From Sphaerisporangium rhizosphaerae (GTDB lineage: Bacteria; Actinomycetota; Actinomycetes; Streptosporangiales; Streptosporangiaceae), in NCBI RefSeq assembly GCF_042665155.1, contig NZ_JBHTCG010000004.1:375382-439381 (forward strand): a stretch of 64,000 bases of DNA, read 5' to 3'. The notes under the pieces were generated by a model that was not told the DNA's origin, ran no database searches, and saw only the letters and a program-made list of their open reading frames with translations. Within the stretch, counting starts at the first letter, position 1; each line of letters starts with the position of its first letter. The position numbers were made by a program, and so were the translations under genes. Of this stretch, positions 59,742 to 64,000 are shown one piece after another.

Positions 59742-61700
59742 GTGCAGAACGCCCATACGCGACATTTACTCGGGGGTGGCGAGAGGTTGGCCAGGGCGAC
59801 GCCGTCCGGCGGTACCGGGGCGGGCGGGCTGCGGACGTGGTTGCTCGACGGGCTTCAGGCGGACCCCCGGCAGATCGAGCAGGGACCGCACAAGAAGCAC
59901 ACCTGGTGGCAGGTCATGTGCCTGACCGGTGTGGACTACTTCTCCACCCTCGGGTACCAGCCGGGTATCGCGGCGCTGGCCGCCGGGGCGCTGTCCCCGG
60001 TCGCCACGCTGCTGCTCGTCGTGCTGACCCTGCTCGGCGCACTGCCGATCTACCGCCGGGTGGCCGTGGAGAGCCCGCACGGGCAGGGTTCCATCGCGAT
60101 GCTGGAGAAGCTCGTCCCCCAGTGGTGGGGAAAACTGTTCGTCCTGGCCCTGCTCGGGTTCGCGGCCACCGACTTCATCATCACCATGACCCTGTCGGCG
60201 GCGGACGCGACCGCGCACATCCTGGAGAACCCGTTCCTGCCCGGCTTCCTCGGCGGCCAGCGCGTGCTCATCACGCTGCTGCTGCTCGGGCTGCTCGGCC
60301 TGGTGTTCCTGCGCGGCTTCGGCGAGGCGATCGGCATCGCCGTGCTGCTCGTCGGGGTCTACCTCGTGCTCAACGCCGTCGTGGTCGCGGTCGCGATCGT
60401 CCACGTGCTGGTGCGGCCGTCGCTGGTCGTGGACTGGGAGCGGGTGCTGAGCGTCCAGTACAGCAGCCCGGTGGCGATGATCGCCCTGGCCGCGCTCGCC
60501 ATGCCCAAGCTCGCGCTCGGCATGTCCGGCTTCGAGACCGGCGTCGCGGTCATGCCGCTGGTGAAGGGCGACCTCGCCGGGCGCGTCCGGGGGACCAGGC
60601 GCCTGCTCACCGTCGCGGCCGCCATCATGAGCGTCTTCCTGATCCTCAGCAGCTTCGCCACGACCGTGCTGATCCCCGAGCGGGAGTTCGAGAGCGGCGG
60701 CAAGGCGAGCGGCCGTGCCCTGGCCTACCTGGCCCACGGGTTCCTCGGCGACTGGTTCGGCTCGCTCTACGACGTCAGCACGATCGCCATCCTGTGGTTC
60801 GCGGGCGCCTCGGCGCTGGCGGGGCTGCTCAACCTGGTGCCGCGTTACCTCCCCCGGTACGGCATGGCGCCCGACTGGACCCGCGCGACGCGCCCCCTGG
60901 TGCTGGTGTTCACGGCGATCGCGTTCGCCATCACCATCATCTTCGACGCCGACGTGGACGCGCAGGGCGGCGCGTACGCCACGGGCGTGCTGGTGCTGTT
61001 CATGTCGGCCAACGTCGCGGTCGCCCTGGCCGCCCGCCGGCACGGGCAGCGCGGGCTGATGTACGGGTTCGTCGCGATCGGCGTGGTGCTGGCGTACACG
61101 CTGGTCGCCAACGTCATCGAACGGCCCGACGGCGTGAAGATCGCCTCGTTCTTCATCGTGGCGATCATCGTCACCTCGCTGGTCTCCCGGGCCACCCGCT
61201 CGACCGAGCTGCGGGTCAGCGAGGTCCGTCTGGACGCGCAGGCCGACCGGTTCGTGCGGGACGCCTGCGGCGAGATCCATCTGATCGCCAACGAGCCGCA
61301 TCGGCGCGACCAGGACGAGTACCACGACAAGCTGCGCGAGACCTGGCTGAACCACCGGCTGCACAGCAGGGACCCGATCATCTTCGTCGAGGTGACCGTG
61401 CCGGACGCCTCGGAGTTCGAGACCGAGCTGCGCGTCACCGGCGAGGAGAGGTACGGGCACCGCATCCTGCGGGTGGAGAGCTCGACCGTCCCGAACGCCC
61501 TGGCCGCGCTCATGCTCTACCTGCGCGACCGTACCGGCCGGGTGCCGCACGTCTACTTCCACTGGGCCGAGGGCAACCCGATCACGGCGATGCTGCGTTA
61601 TCTGGTGTTCGGCGGGGGCGACGTGCCGCCGCTCACCCGCGAGGTGCTGCGCCAGGCCGAGCCGACGCTGGAGCGCCGCCCGCACGTCCACGTCGGCTGA
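59742..61700 (+). CDS. APC-superfamily permease
   Basis: The frame opens at GTG 59742 (652 residues); a TTG near 59787 is possible, as the first 15 residues look non-conserved. About twelve hydrophobic segments start at WWQVMCLTGVDYFSTLGYQP, a pattern of APC permeases and of KUP/KimA-like potassium transporters, followed by a 150-residue cytosolic C-terminal domain (RDACGEIHLIANEPHRRDQD). It precedes the kdp operon by 210 bp, so potassium transport is attractive but not proven. Confidence 0.82.
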   Translation: MQNAHTRHLLGGGERLARATPSGGTGAGGLRTWLLDGLQADPRQIEQGPHKKHTWWQVMCLTGVDYFSTLGYQPGIAALAAGALSPVATLLLVVLTLLGALPIYRRVAVESPHGQGSIAMLEKLVPQWWGKLFVLALLGFAATDFIITMTLSAADATAHILENPFLPGFLGGQRVLITLLLLGLLGLVFLRGFGEAIGIAVLLVGVYLVLNAVVVAVAIVHVLVRPSLVVDWERVLSVQYSSPVAMIALAALAMPKLALGMSGFETGVAVMPLVKGDLAGRVRGTRRLLTVAAAIMSVFLILSSFATTVLIPEREFESGGKASGRALAYLAHGFLGDWFGSLYDVSTIAILWFAGASALAGLLNLVPRYLPRYGMAPDWTRATRPLVLVFTAIAFAITIIFDADVDAQGGAYATGVLVLFMSANVAVALAARRHGQRGLMYGFVAIGVVLAYTLVANVIERPDGVKIASFFIVAIIVTSLVSRATRSTELRVSEVRLDAQADRFVRDACGEIHLIANEPHRRDQDEYHDKLRETWLNHRLHSRDPIIFVEVTVPDASEFETELRVTGEERYGHRILRVESSTVPNALAALMLYLRDRTGRVPHVYFHWAEGNPITAMLRYLVFGGGDVPPLTREVLRQAEPTLERRPHVHVG

Positions 61701-61830
61701 GCGCGGGAGCGTGACCGTGCTGGTCGGGCGGACGGCCGGCGCGGAACGGGCCGATCAAGGGCGCTCGTCGGGATCGCGTCAATAATCCAGACAGACGCGT
61801 ATGGAAGGCGTCAAGAGTCGTATTACCCCC

Positions 61831-61846
61831 CAAATCTCGCGATTTG
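61831..61846. promoter_or_regulatory. Inverted repeat upstream of the kdp operon
   Basis: CAAATC-TCGC-GATTTG has perfect 6-bp arms and a 4-nt spacer, 65 bp upstream of the first small kdp reading frame, in A+T-richer sequence. It is a candidate regulator site (for example of a KdpE-like protein encoded downstream of the window). Confidence 0.45.
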
Positions 61847-61910
61847 CTGACTCTGTGGCCGTCCGTCTGGGCGGCCTCGAGCATGCTGATCCGGATTTCA
61901 AGGAGTGGGG

Positions 61911-61994
61911 ATGGCCGACGTCATCTTCGTCGCCCTGACGATCGCGATCTTCGCGATCCTCGGGCTCGTCGTCAAGGCGGTGGAGCGCTTGTGA
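61911..61994 (+). CDS. 27-aa membrane peptide upstream of kdpF
   Basis: ATG 61911 follows AAGGAG with a good spacer. The peptide is one hydrophobic helix, DVIFVALTIAIFAILGLVVK followed by AVERL. It overlaps the kdpF start by 4 bp. I recall similar short membrane proteins ahead of kdpF in other bacteria, without a known function. The length, ribosome site and overlap support translation. Confidence 0.65.
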   Translation: MADVIFVALTIAIFAILGLVVKAVERL

Positions 61995-62080
61995 GCGCCG
62001 TCAACGCAGCCGGGCTGGTGGTCACCGCGGCATTGGTGATCTTCATGGTCGCGGCCCTGCTCTTCCCGGAGCGCTTCTGA
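61991..62080 (+). CDS. kdpF: Potassium-transporting ATPase subunit F
   Basis: A GTG overlapping the previous stop encodes 29 residues, a single membrane helix ending ALLFPERF, the hallmark of KdpF. It stabilises the Kdp complex in the membrane. Its stop (TGATG) overlaps the kdpA start by 1 bp. Confidence 0.85.
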   Translation: MSAVNAAGLVVTAALVIFMVAALLFPERF

Positions 62081-63741
62081 TGTCGTCGACCTTCGCGGGC
62101 GTCCTGTTCATCGGATCCCTCATCCTCGCCCTGGTGCTGACGCACCGCCCCCTGGGCGACTACATGTACCGCGTCTTCACCGGCACCCGGCACCTGGCCG
62201 TCGAGCGGGTGGTCTACCGGCTCATCGGCGTGCGCCCCGACGCCGAGCAGCGCTGGAGCGTCTACGCGCGCGCCGTGCTGGCCTTCTCGGCCGTGTCCAT
62301 CCTGTTCCTGTACGCCTTCCAGCGCCTGCAGGACAAGCTCCTGCTCAACCTGGGCCTCCCCGCGGTGCCCGACCACATCGCCTGGAACACCGCGGTCAGC
62401 TTCGTCACCAACACCAACTGGCAGGCGTACTCGGGCGAGTCCACGATGGGCCACCTGGTGCAGATGGCCGGCCTCGCCGTGCAGAACTTCGTCTCGGCGG
62501 CGGTCGGCATCGCGGTGGCGATCGCCCTGGTGCGCGGGTTCGCCCGCAGGCGCACCGAGAACCTCGGCAACTTCTGGGTCGACCTCGTGCGCGGCACGGT
62601 GCGCATCCTGCTGCCGATCGCGTTCATCGGCGCGCTGGTGCTGGTGGCCGGCGGCCTGATCCAGAACTTCTCCGGCGTGCACGAGGTCGCCACGCTGGCC
62701 GGCGGCACCCAGAAGATCACCGGCGGGCCGGTGGCCACCCAGGAGATCATCAAGGAGCTCGGCAACAACGGCGGCGGCTTCTACAACGCCAACTCCGCCC
62801 ACCCCTTCGAGAACGCCACGAGCTGGACCGACTGGATCGAGATCTTCGCGATCCTCGTGCTGCCCTTCGCGCTGCCGCGCACCTTCGGGCGGATGGTCGG
62901 CGACACCCGGCAGGGGTACGCGATCGTCGCGGTCATGGGCGTACTGGCGTTCACGAGCGTCGCCGTGCTCACCGGCCTGGAGATCGCGCACCACGGCACC
63001 GTCCCCCAGGCGGTGGGCGCCGCGATGGAGGGCAAGGAGGTCAGGTTCGGCGTGCCGGACTCCGGCACCTTCGCGGCGGCCACGACGCTGACCTCGACCG
63101 GCGCGGTGAACTCCTTCCACGACTCCTTCACCGCCCTCGGCGGCATGATCACCATGGTCAACATGATGCTGGGCGAGGTCGCGCCCGGCGGCGTCGGCGC
63201 AGGCTTGTACGGCATGCTCGTGCTCGCCGTGATCACGGTGTTCGTGGCCGGCCTGATGGTCGGACGCACTCCGGAGTATCTGGGCAAGAAGATCGGCGCC
63301 CGCGAGGTCAAGCTGGCCTCGATGTACTTCCTGACCACGCCGGTGCTGGTGCTCGTCGGCACCGCCCTGGCGATGGGATCGCCGGCCGAGCGGGCGAGCA
63401 TGCTCAACTCGGGTCCCCACGGCCTGTCGGAAGTGCTCTACGCGTTCACCAGCGCGTCCAACAACAACGGCTCGGCGTTCGCCGGCATCACGGTGAACAC
63501 CCCCTGGTACGACACCGTCCTCGGGTTGTGCATGGCGTTCGGCCGGTTCCTGCCGATCGTCTTCGTGCTGGCCCTGGCCGGATCGCTGGCCGGGCAGGCG
63601 CCGGTGCCGGCGTCGGCGGGCACGCTGCCCACCCACCGGCCGCAGTTCGTCGGCATGGTCGTCGGCGTGACCATCATCCTCGTCGCGCTCACCTTCCTCC
63701 CCGCCCTGGCGCTCGGGCCTCTCGCAGAAGGAATCAGCTAA
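62080..63741 (+). CDS. kdpA: Potassium-transporting ATPase subunit A
   Basis: The 553-residue protein is a ten-helix KdpA with the selectivity-filter regions TNTNWQAYSGE, NNGGGFYNANSAHPFENAT, LTSTGAVNSFHD and TSASNNNGSAFAG. It is the potassium-binding channel-like subunit of the KdpFABC P-type ATPase, expressed under potassium limitation or osmotic stress. The stop overlaps the kdpB start (TAATG), typical of kdp operons. Confidence 0.96.
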   Translation: MSSTFAGVLFIGSLILALVLTHRPLGDYMYRVFTGTRHLAVERVVYRLIGVRPDAEQRWSVYARAVLAFSAVSILFLYAFQRLQDKLLLNLGLPAVPDHIAWNTAVSFVTNTNWQAYSGESTMGHLVQMAGLAVQNFVSAAVGIAVAIALVRGFARRRTENLGNFWVDLVRGTVRILLPIAFIGALVLVAGGLIQNFSGVHEVATLAGGTQKITGGPVATQEIIKELGNNGGGFYNANSAHPFENATSWTDWIEIFAILVLPFALPRTFGRMVGDTRQGYAIVAVMGVLAFTSVAVLTGLEIAHHGTVPQAVGAAMEGKEVRFGVPDSGTFAAATTLTSTGAVNSFHDSFTALGGMITMVNMMLGEVAPGGVGAGLYGMLVLAVITVFVAGLMVGRTPEYLGKKIGAREVKLASMYFLTTPVLVLVGTALAMGSPAERASMLNSGPHGLSEVLYAFTSASNNNGSAFAGITVNTPWYDTVLGLCMAFGRFLPIVFVLALAGSLAGQAPVPASAGTLPTHRPQFVGMVVGVTIILVALTFLPALALGPLAEGIS

Positions 63742-64000
63742 TGGCCACACCTGGGATCTACGCCCCGGGCCGTGCCCCCGCACCGCCCGGACCCGCTCCC
63801 GAACCCCGCGACGAAAAGGTCGGCGGCGGGCTGCTCGACCCCAAGCAGCTCCTCACCTCACTGCCCGAGGCGCTGCGCAAGCTGAATCCGGTGACGTTGT
63901 GGCGTAACCCGGTGATGTTCATCGTGGAGGCCGGCGCGGTGTTCACCACCGTGCTGGCGGTGACCGGCCCGTCGTTGTTCGCCTGGGCGATCGTGGTGTG
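63741..64000 (+). CDS. kdpB: Potassium-transporting ATPase subunit B, N-terminal part
   Basis: The frame from ATG 63741 runs to the window end. After a Pro-rich leader it has LLDPKQLLTSLPEALRKLNP and TLWRNPVMFIVEAGAVFTTV, the first membrane region of KdpB, the P-type ATPase subunit. The catalytic domains are outside the window. Confidence 0.93.
   Translation, partial: MATPGIYAPGRAPAPPGPAPEPRDEKVGGGLLDPKQLLTSLPEALRKLNPVTLWRNPVMFIVEAGAVFTTVLAVTGPSLFAWAIVV

Noticed and set aside
61972..63783. Long minus-strand open frame opposite kdpA
   Set aside because: Antisense to kdpA; its sequence is the mirror of kdpA codon bias.

Overview
The window is about 70% or more G+C, uses many GTG and TTG starts, and carries actinobacterial families (a sulfite-oxidase-like molybdoenzyme operon, cydAB, kdp, LacI-controlled glycosidases, several NarL-type two-component systems). 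It most resembles the chromosome of a filamentous actinomycete. A Streptosporangiales-like host is a guess from gene content; no rRNA or tRNA gene is present to settle it.

Layout. 1-7.9 kb: hemicellulose/glycoside locus with a PmoA-like protein, a Gfo/Idh/MocA oxidoreductase, a LacI repressor, a GH67 alpha-glucuronidase and a divergent GH42 beta-galactosidase; two CGAAAnTTTCG boxes flank the divergent glycosidases. 7.9-11.3 kb: aldo/keto reductase, TetR regulator and MFS transporter, with matching TetR-type operators before the reductase and the regulator. 11.3-12.6 kb: anhydromuramic acid kinase. 12.9-16.1 kb: a GT2 glycosyltransferase plus DUF2064 pair facing a membrane protein plus molybdopterin oxidoreductase pair. 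16.4-20.5 kb: a candidate RiPP locus with a 47-aa peptide, a ThiF/E1-like enzyme with an N-terminal leader-binding-like domain, an M50-like membrane metalloprotease with a PqqD-like domain, and an MFS exporter. 20.8-25.2 kb: secreted surface proteins (a DUF916-like protein, two paralogous WxL-like proteins, a seven-bladed Vgb-like propeller). 25.3-33.6 kb: MarR/SDR pair, Nudix hydrolase, IS256 remnant, SnoaL-like protein, nucleotide-sugar epimerase, serine hydrolase and a NarL-type two-component system. 33.6-38.1 kb: a patch of small accessory genes and debris (DUF4143 ATPase, cupin, toxin-antitoxin pair, broken genes, dispersed repeats). 38.1-41.1 kb: a second NarL-type two-component system divergent from a CPBP protease. 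41.1-43.5 kb: a polytopic GT-C-like protein and a methyltransferase. 43.6-54.8 kb: cydAB, a formaldehyde-type alcohol dehydrogenase, a SRPBCC protein, a winged-helix regulator, a hydrolase, a CHRD protein, ferritin-like and hemerythrin proteins, and a LacI regulator. 55.2-64 kb: a LysA-like decarboxylase, a SGNH hydrolase, a methyltransferase, an APC permease and the start of a kdp operon cut by the window end.

How parts fit together. The strongest system-level signal is a promoter architecture repeated at 12.84, 16.1 and 43.47 kb: a CGTCA-N6-CGTAA-GAATC element followed exactly 18 nt later by a TAnnGT -10 box. It precedes the GT2/DUF2064 pair, the molybdopterin operon and the methyltransferase/GT-C operon. 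The epimerase at 28.6 kb has a weaker related element. The leader of the molybdopterin gene also keeps a piece of the 3' end of a methyltransferase gene, so these now separate operons were probably once adjacent. I read them as one dispersed regulon for modifying a lipid-linked or surface sugar; the chemistry is unknown. The candidate RiPP locus is the second main item of interest.
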